NCBI RefSeq assembly: GCF_900104215.1
Contig: NZ_FMXO01000017.1
Coordinates: 33,813 to 97,812 of the forward strand
Direction: 5' to 3'
Source: Desulfonatronum thiosulfatophilum
Lineage (GTDB): Bacteria; Desulfobacterota; Desulfovibrionia; Desulfovibrionales; Desulfonatronaceae
DNA: 64,000 nucleotides
Under the pieces are notes generated by a model, which worked only from the letters and a program-made list of their open reading frames with translations, made no database searches and was not told the DNA's origin. Below, one piece after another: positions 1 through 9,300 of the stretch. Positions within the stretch are counted from its first letter, which is position 1. Every line of letters starts with the position of its first letter. The position numbers and the translations under genes were made by a program.

Positions 1-171
1 ATGCGGCGCTCATCCAGTCCGCCGCGGTGGCCAGACCGTTGGCCAAGGGCGGAATCCCGCCTCCGGCGACGTAGAAACCCTTGGTGTCCTTCACCCGCGA
101 ACGCCATGCAATGGTCAAATACAATCCAAAGGTCAAACCGACCATTATGTAGGTCCAGTGTAATATAGACA
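1..171 (-). CDS. Sodium:solute symporter (SSS family), large subunit, N-terminal part only
   Basis: The 57 visible residues start at an ATG with AAGGAG six bases upstream. They show a first membrane segment (about residues 6-22) and the early SSS-family stretch around KGFYVAGGGIPPLANGLATA, as in acetate/cation symporters of the ActP/DctM-like branch. The gene runs off the left edge of the window. It lies just downstream of a DUF4212 small-subunit gene on the same strand, an arrangement known for two-component SSS transporters. The substrate cannot be told from this fragment; a small carboxylate is a guess. Confidence 0.85.
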
Positions 172-231
172 TGGCATTCTCCTTTCTCACGAGATGCTGT
201 CGATTGCGTCCCGGTGAAATTTATTGTGCTT

Positions 232-483
232 CTATTCTTGGACGTCGTATTCCTTGTCCATTTTGTTCATCAACCAGCAATAGACAAAAATGAGTACGAC
301 AAAGACATAGATCGATCCCTGCTGGGCGAACCAGAAACCGAGCGGAAAACCTCCAATCATAATCTTGTTCAACGGATTCACCAGGAGAATGCCGAACACG
401 AAACTTACAAGTCCCCAAATCCCCAGAAGAATGCCGATCAGGCGCAAATTCTTTCCCCAGTACTCATCCATTCGTGTTTTCAT
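232..483 (-). CDS. DUF4212 sodium/substrate symporter small subunit
   Basis: This 83-residue protein has two hydrophobic segments (about residues 12-34 and 48-70) and the features of the DUF4212 family: WGKNLRLI near the N-terminus, a LVNPLNK loop and GFPLGFWFAQQGSI leading into the second helix. DUF4212 proteins are encoded next to SSS-type symporters and are thought to be their small membrane partner. The ATG follows AGGGG at a suitable distance; a longer upstream reading frame exists but adds residues outside the family. It is probably cotranscribed with the symporter 60 bases downstream. Confidence 0.85.
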   Translation of the reverse strand: MKTRMDEYWGKNLRLIGILLGIWGLVSFVFGILLVNPLNKIMIGGFPLGFWFAQQGSIYVFVVLIFVYCWLMNKMDKEYDVQE

Positions 484-621
484 CTTACCCCTCCCGAGGA
501 TTATGGTTGGATATGGAAACTGCCTGGAAAAGACCCCATTGTCTTTTCCTCCGCAGGGCGCCGCACGTTTGTTCCGATCGCGCACCATCTCAACCACCAA
601 CGGCAACGGATCAAGTGCTTT

Positions 622-1482
622 CTACAACCACCGCCAGCTTCGTCCGGCCAGATACAGATCCCGCAGAGTCTTGATCTTCCCGCCGTGCAGCTTGTGCACG
701 AAATACAGAAAGAGATAGGCTGTCTGCATGGCGTCCTGAAGCGCGTTATGTTCGGAGAAGAGCGGCAGGCCGTACTCTTTGCTCAAGTCCCCAAGCGTGT
801 AGGAGACGTTCAGGTTGTAGCGATCGTAGTAATTCTCCCATTGCGATTCCTTGTATTGCATGGCCAGACGCATGGTATCCAGACAGGGATTGCGCAGGAT
901 GCCACCCAAATGCTTCTTCAGCGACCGGTTCACGAAGCCGATGTCCATGCCGACATTGTGACCCACCAGCAATGCCTGCCCGCAGAAGGAAACGAACTCC
1001 GGAAGCACCCCTTCCAGTTTCGGCGCGTCATCCGTCTGGCCGGGAGTGATGCGGTGAATCAGCGTGCTGCTTTTCGGTACGCATTGATCCGGCTGAATGC
1101 AGGTATAGAAGCAATTCTGAAGATCGACCCGCATTTCGCGGATCCGCACCGCGCCGATGGAAACGATCTCGTCCCGCCGCTCATTCAGCCCGGTCAGTTC
1201 CGTATCAAAAACGACAAACTCATAGTCCGTCAAAGGCTTGTCCTGACTGAAGGCGGCAAAATGCTCCCGGTTTGCCTTGAGTAACGGATGCTCTTCGGGT
1301 CTGCTCCACGACCAGGCCGACCACCTGGGAATCAGGCTCTGGAGGGGAGAAATCATGGACAGGATAGTGGTCATCTTCACACTCGCGTCATGTTGTTTTG
1401 GAAGCGGGCATTGTGTTTCAAGCATCATGAGCAACGCATTTGCGTCACTGCGTGGTCCATCATTCCCGCTTCCCTCATACAT
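622..1482 (-). CDS. DnaQ-like 3'-5' exonuclease
   Basis: The protein has the DEDDh exonuclease motifs: Exo I FDTELTG (Asp93, Glu95), Exo II around HNVGMDIGF and Exo III HNALQDA with the general-base His. This is the fold of the DNA polymerase III epsilon proofreading subunit, but the surrounding sequence and the 90-residue N-terminal extension suggest a stand-alone exonuclease. The chosen ATG overlaps the end of the cNMP/CBS/DUF294 gene by eight bases; a start at position 1374 is also possible. The two genes sit upstream of the symporter subunits, a neighbourhood seen in other proteobacteria. Which substrate it trims is unknown. Confidence 0.85.
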   Translation of the reverse strand: MYEGSGNDGPRSDANALLMMLETQCPLPKQHDASVKMTTILSMISPLQSLIPRWSAWSWSRPEEHPLLKANREHFAAFSQDKPLTDYEFVVFDTELTGLNERRDEIVSIGAVRIREMRVDLQNCFYTCIQPDQCVPKSSTLIHRITPGQTDDAPKLEGVLPEFVSFCGQALLVGHNVGMDIGFVNRSLKKHLGGILRNPCLDTMRLAMQYKESQWENYYDRYNLNVSYTLGDLSKEYGLPLFSEHNALQDAMQTAYLFLYFVHKLHGGKIKTLRDLYLAGRSWRWL

Positions 1483-3409
1483 TCAACTTGAAGGACGATT
1501 TCAGATAATTTTGCAGACTGGTAATGACCGAAAAAGCTCCCTTGAGAGTCTGCTTTTCCAATTCGGAAAGTTTCGCCGGGTCCACATGGTTGTTCGGAAC
1601 AACTCCGCTCTCCATCAGCTTCAGTTGATGGACCAGGCGCATCTGCATCAAAAACTCATATGCTTCTTTGGACTTGCTGTAGAGTTCGCCGGGAATGTGC
1701 CCGCCGTCGGCCACTGCCTTGAACCGCTGGAGCGTGTTTGTCTCCCGGATGCCGTGACGCAGGGCCATCAGCCGGGCAAAATCCCAGAAAGGAACCAGAC
1801 CACGGGATTTCAAATCCAATCGATTCTTGTGTTCCCCGTCGCGCTCCACGATGAAGTTGCGGAAAAAGGACAGCGGCGCCCGCGAGGTAACGCAGTCCTG
1901 CGCCAGGTGCCGAAAGAACAACTCCTTGCCCTTCAGTGAACTCGTCAGATGATCACGCAGCCGTTCCGCCAGCGACTTGTCGCCGTATCCGGCCCTGAAA
2001 TCGAAGAAAATGGTCGAGTGCAACACTTCCTGGGGCTCCGGAACGCTCACCCAGCGGTCAAAGTTGGCGCGCCACCCCGAATAGGTCAGACGCCACTTCG
2101 GGTTGGACGCCATGATCTCGCCCGGACACCGGGGAAATCCGCATGCCACAAGATGTTCAATGGCCAGCTGCGAAAATTTCTCGAAATATTGTTCGGCCTT
2201 GTCCGCTTCCTGGGCATCCCGCGGATCTGCGTAGATCAAGGCATTGTCCTGATCGGTGCGAAAGGTTTGCTCCTTGCGCCCCTCGCTGCCCATGAGCAGC
2301 CAGCAAAAGGGCACCGGGGCTGGACCGAGTTTTTCCTGCAGCATGGTCAGCAGGCGATCCAGGATCATGTCGTTGAGCACGGTGATCACCCGGGTAATGT
2401 TGTTGGCCTTGCCGCCTTCCTCGATCAGCGGACGAACAACCATCGGGACGTGCCTGGAAACCTCGTGCAGGCCCTCGAAGGTCCGCTGCGCAAGTATTTC
2501 CCTGAACAGGTAGAGCGGCGACTGCCCCTGCAGAACCATAATGTCGTGGCTGGTGATCACGCCGATGATCTTGCCGCCGTCTTCCACGGCCAAGTGGTGG
2601 ATCTGGTGAGTCATCATGGAGAGCAGGGCATCGAAACAGACAGCATCGGCCGGGATCGTCCGCACCGGGGAACTCATGATCTCGCGCACCGGCGTTCGGT
2701 ACTCCAAGCCCTTGGCCACCACCTTGGACCGTAGATCCTTGTCCGTGATGATCCCGCGCACCACGCCCTTGGCGTCCTCCACGAGCAGAGAGCCGATGCG
2801 CAGCCGGGCCATGTATTCCGCGGCCTTTTGCACCGAGTAGGTTCCCGGAGTGGCTTCCACGTCGCGCTTGATCAGGTCCGTCACCGGAACGCTGAACAGC
2901 AACAGCGAGCCTTCGCCCTTGGGCGTCAGCCTCTGACGGCGCAGTTCGGAAAAAGATTTGTGGATGTAGTTTTCCGAAAAGGACTTCAGATAATATTGCG
3001 CCAGCCGGATATCCTTCTGAACAAGGGCCAGGAATGACTTCTTGTTCAACAGAAAACAGAAGGTGTCCTCCACCGTTTCCACCGTCATGCTGGCCGGAGC
3101 GCCTCGGATGATGCCCAACGCCCCAAAGACGTTTCCCTCGCCTCGAAAGTCCTTCAGCGTCACATCGCCGGATTCGTCCTGCAGGTAGAGCTTCACTCCG
3201 CCTTTCTGGATCAAGTAGAGATGAGTGACTTCCGTGATCCCCTGGGTCAGGATGACGGCGCCTTTGGGAAAAAAATCCAGAGCCGCATCCTTTGCCAGCT
3301 CTTCCAGAGCTTCTTCCGGCAACTCGTTGAACGGAAGGGTGTTCCGAAGAAAATCCAGAACAACTCCGGAATTGAGCGTGTGGCTTTGCGGGGCTTTTTG
3401 CGAAAACAT
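1475..3409 (-). CDS. Cyclic-nucleotide-binding / CBS / DUF294 nucleotidyltransferase-like protein
   Basis: This is a multidomain regulator of about 644 residues. In order it has a cNMP-binding-like beta barrel (about 20-130), a CBS pair (about 160-280), a GlnD-like nucleotidyltransferase domain (DUF294, with GSEGRKEQTFRTDQDNALIY) and its helical C-terminal partner. The GS...D.D triad of the nucleotidyltransferase fold looks intact. Proteins of this build are found beside SSS symporters and DnaQ-like exonucleases and are assumed to regulate transport in response to nucleotides; the real ligand is not known. The ATG at 3409 has GGAG seven bases upstream; an in-frame TTG at 3442 has no such site. 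Confidence 0.85.
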   Translation of the reverse strand: MFSQKAPQSHTLNSGVVLDFLRNTLPFNELPEEALEELAKDAALDFFPKGAVILTQGITEVTHLYLIQKGGVKLYLQDESGDVTLKDFRGEGNVFGALGIIRGAPASMTVETVEDTFCFLLNKKSFLALVQKDIRLAQYYLKSFSENYIHKSFSELRRQRLTPKGEGSLLLFSVPVTDLIKRDVEATPGTYSVQKAAEYMARLRIGSLLVEDAKGVVRGIITDKDLRSKVVAKGLEYRTPVREIMSSPVRTIPADAVCFDALLSMMTHQIHHLAVEDGGKIIGVITSHDIMVLQGQSPLYLFREILAQRTFEGLHEVSRHVPMVVRPLIEEGGKANNITRVITVLNDMILDRLLTMLQEKLGPAPVPFCWLLMGSEGRKEQTFRTDQDNALIYADPRDAQEADKAEQYFEKFSQLAIEHLVACGFPRCPGEIMASNPKWRLTYSGWRANFDRWVSVPEPQEVLHSTIFFDFRAGYGDKSLAERLRDHLTSSLKGKELFFRHLAQDCVTSRAPLSFFRNFIVERDGEHKNRLDLKSRGLVPFWDFARLMALRHGIRETNTLQRFKAVADGGHIPGELYSKSKEAYEFLMQMRLVHQLKLMESGVVPNNHVDPAKLSELEKQTLKGAFSVITSLQNYLKSSFKLNV

Positions 3410-3798
3410 CGGCAGACTCCGGAGAATGGCTCTCTTGTTCAATGCTGGCTATGATATTTTTGATGGTGCGTCATCATTGAAATATTGAAGATGTTTTGAC
3501 AAGACACCTGTTTTTAGGTCAAAGGCGGAAATCAACCGTCAACAAGATGACAAGAGCGTCTCGTTTCATCTTCAGTTCGGCCATGTGCCATTGAACTGGC
3601 TTTTTCAACCTTTCATGTCCACTTCGAAAATGCCGACATGTTGCCCAGGATATCGAAACATGGCAGGTTGAGAGGGATCATTGATCCGATCAACAAGCTG
3701 CACATGCTCAAAGATCATGTTTTGATGATGATCTACAATTCTTCTTGATTCCGGCAATTCCTGCAACTGCACACCAACATATTTTTCATGGGATCCAA
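3410..3798. other. Intergenic region between divergent genes
   Basis: This gap separates the minus-strand CBS/DUF294 gene from plus-strand cvpA and should contain both promoters. It is AT-rich, with several ATCAT/GATGAT-type runs. No convincing -35/-10 pair, RNA gene or conserved small ORF could be singled out. Confidence 0.4.
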
Positions 3799-4410
3799 AT
3801 GCCGACAACCGACATGAACACACTGGACATCCTGATCCTGATCATTTTGGGATTTGCAATGATTCGAGGACTTTTTCGCGGCTTCATCGGCGAGATTTCC
3901 TCCGTCATCGGACTCATAGTCGGTTTCATCCTTGCGAACCGGTACTATGCCCAGCTCACGCCTCTCGTTGAAAGCATACTTCCCGACCCAGGCACCGCCC
4001 AGATGCTCAGCTACGCTCTGGTTTTCTGCACCGGGCTCGTAGGCGTGCTCATGGTGGCCTCAGTCTTGCGCCATCTGCTCAGGGTCGTTTTGCTGGGCTG
4101 GGTGGACCGATTCGCGGGCGGCGTGATTGGTTTGCTCAAGGGCGGACTGATCTGCGTTCTTCTGGTCCTGCTTCTGACGACGTTTCTCTCTCCCAAGGCC
4201 GATATTCTGGTCGAGTCCCGCCTGGCCCCCCAGGTCAACCGCTTTTCGGCTATCCTGGCGGATCTCCTGCCCACGGAGATGCGCCGCCAGTTCGAGGACA
4301 AAAGCCAGCCACTGCGCCAGAAATGGCGTGAAAACGTACAGCAGCGCCTGACCCGCGCTCCGGAAAATAGCCATGAACACAGACCACATTGCCTTGCAAC
4401 GCCTGCGTGA
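3799..4410 (+). CDS. cvpA: CvpA family membrane protein
   Basis: The protein of about 203 residues has four hydrophobic segments and the CvpA-family opening (NTLDILILIILGFAMIRGLFRGFIGE). CvpA proteins are inner-membrane proteins linked to colicin V export, envelope homeostasis and stress survival; the molecular activity is unsettled. GGGA lies about six bases before the chosen ATG; a second ATG five codons later (3814) is equally plausible. The 3' end overlaps mazG by 38 bases, so the two are probably translated together. Confidence 0.8.
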   Translation: MPTTDMNTLDILILIILGFAMIRGLFRGFIGEISSVIGLIVGFILANRYYAQLTPLVESILPDPGTAQMLSYALVFCTGLVGVLMVASVLRHLLRVVLLGWVDRFAGGVIGLLKGGLICVLLVLLLTTFLSPKADILVESRLAPQVNRFSAILADLLPTEMRRQFEDKSQPLRQKWRENVQQRLTRAPENSHEHRPHCLATPA

Positions 4411-5179
4411 CGTTCTGGAACGACTCCTGGGTCCCGGCGGCTGCCCATGGGACCGGGATCAGACTCCTCAAACATTGGCCGACTACTTGGTGGAAGAAGT
4501 CCATGAATTGGTGGATGCGATCCGGTCGCACAATACCGAGGAGATGCGCGAAGAACTGGGGGATGTCTGGTTCCTGCTGCTGTTCGTGACCACATGGATG
4601 GAACGCCGGGGCCGGTTCACCTTGAGCGAGGTGCTGGATCAGTCCGCGGCGAAAATGATCCGCCGTCATCCTCATGTTTTCGCGGATGCCGAATTTGCGA
4701 ATCTGGAAGCGCTATGGGCGAACTGGGAAAAGGAAAAGAAAAAGGAAAAAGCCGATCGCGGTCCATTTGAAGGGATTCCCACCGCATTGCCGCCGTTGCT
4801 GCGGGCGTACAGAATCCACTCCAAGGCCGCACGCCTGGGCTTTACATGGCAGGATGAAGAAGGAGTCCGGGAGCAGCTGGATCAGGAGTGGCGGGAATGG
4901 CACTGCGCGGAAAATCCAAGCGCAGACGGAGCGGACGACGAGGCGGACACAGCTCTGGATGAATACGGGGATTATCTGTTCACCCTGGTGGAATACGGAC
5001 GACGCAAGGGACTCAAGGCCAACGAGGCTCTGGACCGCGCCAACCGAAAATTCCTGCGCCGCTTTGAACAACTGGCGTCATTGGCCGAAGGCAGAGGAAT
5101 CGATCTGGAGGAGCTGGATTTGGATGCCTGGAATGCGTTGTGGAACGAGGTGAAAAAAAATGGACCAGACAAAGGTTGA
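4373..5179 (+). CDS. mazG: Nucleoside triphosphate pyrophosphohydrolase MazG
   Basis: MazG hydrolyses nucleoside triphosphates to monophosphates and pyrophosphate and helps to clear non-canonical nucleotides. The sequence carries the GGCPWDRDQT signature near residue 20 and the Mg-binding EEVHELVDAI...EELGDVWF (EExxE-type) set. A second, more divergent MazG-like half follows, with YGDYLFTLVEYGRRKG near the C-terminus. At 268 residues it matches two-domain MazG. It overlaps cvpA upstream and the next small ORF downstream. Confidence 0.92.
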   Translation: MNTDHIALQRLRDVLERLLGPGGCPWDRDQTPQTLADYLVEEVHELVDAIRSHNTEEMREELGDVWFLLLFVTTWMERRGRFTLSEVLDQSAAKMIRRHPHVFADAEFANLEALWANWEKEKKKEKADRGPFEGIPTALPPLLRAYRIHSKAARLGFTWQDEEGVREQLDQEWREWHCAENPSADGADDEADTALDEYGDYLFTLVEYGRRKGLKANEALDRANRKFLRRFEQLASLAEGRGIDLEELDLDAWNALWNEVKKNGPDKG

Positions 5180-5360
5180 TGAAATCCTGAAACTGTGCGC
5201 CGAGCTGTCCGTGGAAGAACTCGAACAGCTGTCCAAGGATCTCAAGAAACTGCTGTTCCGATGCCGGGTCCAGGAAAAAATAGACGTCCGTCGCGAGGAC
5301 ATGGCCCAGCGCCTCAGCGAAGCCATGTCGCACCGCGCGGACAAGACCGGAGATCAGTGA
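5160..5360 (+). CDS. Small hypothetical protein translationally linked to mazG
   Basis: This 66-residue, highly charged, helical protein has its ATG inside the last codons of mazG (20-base overlap), with a purine-rich GAGGTGAAAAAA before it. It has no signal peptide or membrane segment; heptad-like EELEQLSKDLKKLL suggests a coiled coil. No family was recognised. The overlap and in-step spacing argue for a real gene co-translated with mazG, but function is unknown. Confidence 0.55.
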   Translation: MDQTKVDEILKLCAELSVEELEQLSKDLKKLLFRCRVQEKIDVRREDMAQRLSEAMSHRADKTGDQ

Positions 5361-5423
5361 TCAGCATTCTTGATTGCTCGCGTTAGTTTCCCTGTGAGGT
5401 TGCGTGTTCACGATGGCGTGTTT

Positions 5424-6131
5424 TCACGCATCTGCCGCTGGAAGGCGTGCTACGATCTGAACGATCCTTTCGGCGACCGCCTCCGGAGTCAAACCCGCCG
5501 TGTCGATGATCACGGCATCAGCCGCGGGCTTGAGCGGAGCGATGGTCCGGTTGCGATCCTGATCGTCGCGTCGGCGTAAATTCTCGGCCAGGGCGTCCAG
5601 GTCCTCCTCCACGCCCATTTCCTTGAGTTGCAGCCAGCGCCGTCTGGCTCGTTCCTCGGGTGCGGCTTCCAGGAAAAACTTGAACTTGGCCTGGGGAAAC
5701 ACCACGCTGCCCATGTCCCGCCCCTCGGCCACCAGCGGAGTTTCAGCGCCGAGACGCTGCTGGGCCTGCTTCAGTATCTCCCGGACCACGTCCAGCCGGG
5801 CCAGGTTGGAAGCCCACATCCCCACCTCCTCCTGCCGAATCTCCGCGCCCAGCGGCTCCCCGTTGAGCAGCAAGGCGGACTCTTCGCCTCGACCTTTCAC
5901 GGCGAACCCCAACCCGGCCAGACCGTTCCGCAGATCAGCCTCGCTCCTGGTCCAGCTTTGTGGCCCCAGGTGCAGAGCAAAGGCTCGAAACATGGCTCCG
6001 GTGTCCAGATAGGCTATGCCCAACCTTGCCGCGACCATCTTGGCCACAGTGGTCTTGCCCGATCCGGCCGGTCCGTCCAGGGTGACGATCAGAGGTTGGT
6101 CAATAAAATGTTCGCGGGATTGTTCAGCCAT
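5424..6131 (-). CDS. cmk: Cytidylate kinase
   Basis: Cmk phosphorylates CMP and dCMP with ATP. The P-loop GPAGSGKTTVAK is near residue 20, followed by YLDTGAMFRA, the (d)CMP-kinase motif that binds the base, and RRRDDQDRNRTIAPLKPA in the lid/CMP-binding part. At 235 residues the length is normal. The start codon overlaps the 3' end of hisC by eight bases, so the two are probably one operon. Confidence 0.93.
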   Translation of the reverse strand: MAEQSREHFIDQPLIVTLDGPAGSGKTTVAKMVAARLGIAYLDTGAMFRAFALHLGPQSWTRSEADLRNGLAGLGFAVKGRGEESALLLNGEPLGAEIRQEEVGMWASNLARLDVVREILKQAQQRLGAETPLVAEGRDMGSVVFPQAKFKFFLEAAPEERARRRWLQLKEMGVEEDLDALAENLRRRDDQDRNRTIAPLKPAADAVIIDTAGLTPEAVAERIVQIVARLPAADA

Positions 6132-7257
6132 GGAGCACGGCCTCTATTTCCCGGATAAAAATCTGATTTTCCTCTTCAGTCCCGATGCTCACCCGCAGGT
6201 ATTCATCCAAGCCATAGCTTTTCAGCGGCCTGATGATCACTCCTCGCCGCAGCAGTTCCTGGAAGACGTGCTGCGCCGACAATTCATTACGGTTCGCGCG
6301 GCCAAGCTTGAAAAGCAGGAAATTGGCCTGCGACGGGAAGACGCGGCATCCCATACGTTCCAGTTCCGTGGCCAGATATGTCCGTCCGGTGATCACGCAA
6401 TCCAAGGTAGCCCTGGTGAAATCGATATCTTGCAGCGCGGCCGTACCGGCGACTTCCGCCAGAATATTCACGCTGAACGGCGGCTTGACGCGGATCAGGG
6501 CATCCGCCAGCCAGGGCGGCATGACCCCGTATCCCAAACGCAGTCCCGCCAAGCCGTACAGCTTGGAAAATGTCCGGAGCACGACCACGTTGGGCATATC
6601 CTTCAGACGCGGCAACAGGGTATATTCATCCATGGGCCGTGCGAAATCCATGTACGCTTCATCGACAACCAGCAATACGTGCGGGGGCAGCTGTCCGGCC
6701 ACGCTCTCCAGTTCCTGGACCTCCGGCGCATATCCGGTGGGATTGTCCGGAGTGGTCACGAAAACAACGGCTGTTTCCTCCGTGACGCTTTGCAGCATCC
6801 TGACCCAGGGAAAATGAAAATCCTCATCCAGGGGAATGGTCCGCACCTCCACGCCGCACAGTCTCGCCAGGAGACGATACATGCTGAAGCTGGGCTCAAA
6901 GAGCAGGACATGGTCCTTGCCCGGTCTGGCCTTGACCCGGATCAACAGGTCGATGATCTCGTCCGAACCGTTGCCGGCCACGATCCATTCCTCCGGCACA
7001 TCCAGATGACGGGCCAGGGCCGCGCGCAAGTCGGGGCTGCCCGAGCGCGGGTATCGGAACACGCCGCCGATATGTTTGGCCAACGTCTTTTGAACCAGGG
7101 GAGAAACACCCAGCGGATTCTCGTTGCTGGCCATCTTGATCACGCGTTGCAGGGCATATTTCTCCCGAATTTCATCTATGGACAGTCCGGGACTGTAGGG
7201 GCTGAAGTCTTTGATCTCTGGACGAACAAAGGTATCTGATTGCACAATATTCTCCAT
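6124..7257 (-). CDS. hisC: Histidinol-phosphate aminotransferase
   Basis: This is a fold-type I PLP enzyme of about 377 residues. It shows the N-terminal SNENPLGVSPLV substrate-binding stretch, YPRSGSPDLRAALA, DNPTGYA, DEAYMDF and the PLP-lysine motif RTFSKLYGLAGLRLGYG. It transfers the amino group in the seventh step of histidine synthesis; closely related enzymes can act on aromatic amino acids, and the sequence does not exclude that. The ATG at 7257 was preferred over an in-frame TTG at 7269; neither has a strong ribosome site. It is followed directly by cmk. Confidence 0.9.
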   Translation of the reverse strand: MENIVQSDTFVRPEIKDFSPYSPGLSIDEIREKYALQRVIKMASNENPLGVSPLVQKTLAKHIGGVFRYPRSGSPDLRAALARHLDVPEEWIVAGNGSDEIIDLLIRVKARPGKDHVLLFEPSFSMYRLLARLCGVEVRTIPLDEDFHFPWVRMLQSVTEETAVVFVTTPDNPTGYAPEVQELESVAGQLPPHVLLVVDEAYMDFARPMDEYTLLPRLKDMPNVVVLRTFSKLYGLAGLRLGYGVMPPWLADALIRVKPPFSVNILAEVAGTAALQDIDFTRATLDCVITGRTYLATELERMGCRVFPSQANFLLFKLGRANRNELSAQHVFQELLRRGVIIRPLKSYGLDEYLRVSIGTEEENQIFIREIEAVLHG

Positions 7258-7338
7258 AAAAAAGCCCAATGGCGCCTGCCGACAAGCTCCACCGGGAAAT
7301 TGGGCGAAGTTACCCCTGCAGGGTACAGCGCGTTCGTG

Positions 7339-9300
7339 TTACAAAATGCTCGGTCGGATAAAAATCAACAATTCCTGATTTCTTGATCGTTCGGAGCGGC
7401 TTTTGAAGAGCCATCCCAAACCGGGAATATCTGCAAATCCTGGAACGCGATTTTCCAACCGATCTTCGGTACTTTTGAGCACTCCTCCAAGGACAAGGGT
7501 CTGGCCGTCTTCAACCATCAGTCGCGTCCGTGTCGTCTTGGTATCTATGTCGCTTCCCACGGGATTGTCGTCCCTGATCTCCAAGTCCAGAATCAAATTA
7601 TTGTTTGGCGTGATTTGGGGGATGACAGAGAGCATGAGCACTGCGTCGACGTAGTCGGTCCGGGTGCCGCGCTCATCAGTAACCTGTATCGCAATACGCG
7701 TGCCCTGCTCAATCTGGGCGCGTTGATTGTTCAGAGTGACGACCCGCGGTGAGGATACTGTCCGGGCAATGTTCTGGAGCTCCGCCAACTGCAGTTGCGC
7801 GTCCAACGTAAACATGTCCGGCCCCATGAGCTTGGAGATGAAGCCGCCTATTCCAAAGGTCGGCGCCATTGCTAACGGCGTATTGACCAGATATCCTGAC
7901 TGGGCGACTCCGGCTCCCGGAGGTGGCGGAAGACTGCCCGCCCCGCCGTACAGACCACGATGATACCGCGTGGAAACTGTCTCAATGCCGCCTCCCCATT
8001 GGATGCCCATGCCACGCTGAAAATCTTCCGTTGCATAGACCACTCGGGCTTCGATAAGCACCTGGCGCTCAGCTCGGTCCAATCGATCGACCGATCCCTG
8101 AATTTCTCTGATCCGCGATGGAGAATCCGTGACTATCAAGGTGTTGGTCCTGGGATCGGAGCTCAGCCTGCCCCTCTCGCTGAGAAACGGACGTGTGCGG
8201 ACATCCATCTCGGCGGCTGTGGCGTAATTGACCTGAATGTAGGCCGTTTGCAGCGGTTCCAGGCGTTGGATGGTTTCCTCGGCCTGCATGGCTGCTTCCC
8301 GGACCCGGCGCACCTGCTCCCGCTCGGATTCCAGCTGCTGGGCCGTGCTGATGCGCAGGATATTGCCACGTACCACCATACCCAGGTTGCGCTGAAGAAG
8401 AACGAGATCCAACACCTGATCCCAGGGTACGTTGTTCAGTTTCATGGAAATCCGGCCGCCGACCCCGGCGTCCAGGATTAGATTGTATCCCGCCACCTCT
8501 CCGATCAGCCGCAAAACATGCTCCACCTCTGCATTCTGCAAATCGATGGAAATCGGCTCGCCGAAATACTCATCCCGCATGCCGGGAAAGAGGGTCTCTT
8601 CCAACACCGTCGGCATTGCCGCAGTGTCCCGTTGCAGCGCATCCCGCTGGATGCCACGAGGACTCGACACGGTCGGCGCTGGCCCCCTTGCAGGAGGTTC
8701 AGGCTTCGTCTCATCGACAAATCTCAACATCACCCTACCGGGGAATGCTTCGGATTCGATGATTACCGGGCTGGTGGCGGTCAGCAGCACTTCGAGCCCT
8801 TCCATGGTATTGCGGAGCAAGGCGCTTTTTACTGGATGGGCGTAACCATGCAGTTGATGCAGCTTGGTCAACGCGGGCGGACTGACGAGATTCGGAAAAA
8901 CAATCCGAATTTGCCCGGGCCGGGCTGGCGCAAGTTCCCATGTCGGCTTCCATGATGTCTCTAAGTTGACGCCGATTGTCGCGTCGTCATCCTGAAAAAA
9001 AATCACCCGTCCCAATTGGTTGCGTGGCGGCTCGGCTACCGGCGCCAATGTCCGCGGCAACGAATCAGAATCGGGCAATAAATTCTGGTTAACAAAGGCA
9101 ATTTCCGGGGTTGAAGCTGTTCCAACTCCCTCGGACAGATTCACTTCGGCGTGTGCCGGGGAAGTATGTAAGGGTTGCGTTTTTGCGGTGCAGCCAAATA
9201 ATACCGTAATGAGAAATATTATCACTGCCGCCGCCAGATTGAAACATGCCGAGGCTCGGTTGCCTGCACCAAGCGGAGTTCCCTCGAAACTACGAATCAT
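7339..9300 (-). CDS. pilQ: Type IV pilus secretin PilQ
   Basis: This is the outer-membrane channel through which type IV pili emerge. The roughly 653 residues hold an N-terminal hydrophobic signal ending in VLFGC, possibly a lipobox. They then hold AMIN-like peptidoglycan-binding sequence, an STN domain (ISIDLQNAEVEHVLRLIGE), a secretin N domain and the C-terminal secretin core that ends in DIPGLGWLFKS...ELLIFIRP. The ATG at 9300 has GGGGAG six bases upstream and overlaps the end of pilP. It is the last gene of pilMNOPQ. Confidence 0.93.
   Translation of the reverse strand: MIRSFEGTPLGAGNRASACFNLAAAVIIFLITVLFGCTAKTQPLHTSPAHAEVNLSEGVGTASTPEIAFVNQNLLPDSDSLPRTLAPVAEPPRNQLGRVIFFQDDDATIGVNLETSWKPTWELAPARPGQIRIVFPNLVSPPALTKLHQLHGYAHPVKSALLRNTMEGLEVLLTATSPVIIESEAFPGRVMLRFVDETKPEPPARGPAPTVSSPRGIQRDALQRDTAAMPTVLEETLFPGMRDEYFGEPISIDLQNAEVEHVLRLIGEVAGYNLILDAGVGGRISMKLNNVPWDQVLDLVLLQRNLGMVVRGNILRISTAQQLESEREQVRRVREAAMQAEETIQRLEPLQTAYIQVNYATAAEMDVRTRPFLSERGRLSSDPRTNTLIVTDSPSRIREIQGSVDRLDRAERQVLIEARVVYATEDFQRGMGIQWGGGIETVSTRYHRGLYGGAGSLPPPPGAGVAQSGYLVNTPLAMAPTFGIGGFISKLMGPDMFTLDAQLQLAELQNIARTVSSPRVVTLNNQRAQIEQGTRIAIQVTDERGTRTDYVDAVLMLSVIPQITPNNNLILDLEIRDDNPVGSDIDTKTTRTRLMVEDGQTLVLGGVLKSTEDRLENRVPGFADIPGLGWLFKSRSERSRNQELLIFIRPSIL

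Noticed and set aside
232..606. Longer reading frame for the DUF4212 small subunit
   Set aside because: The extra 41 residues have no family similarity; the ATG at 483 has a good ribosome site.
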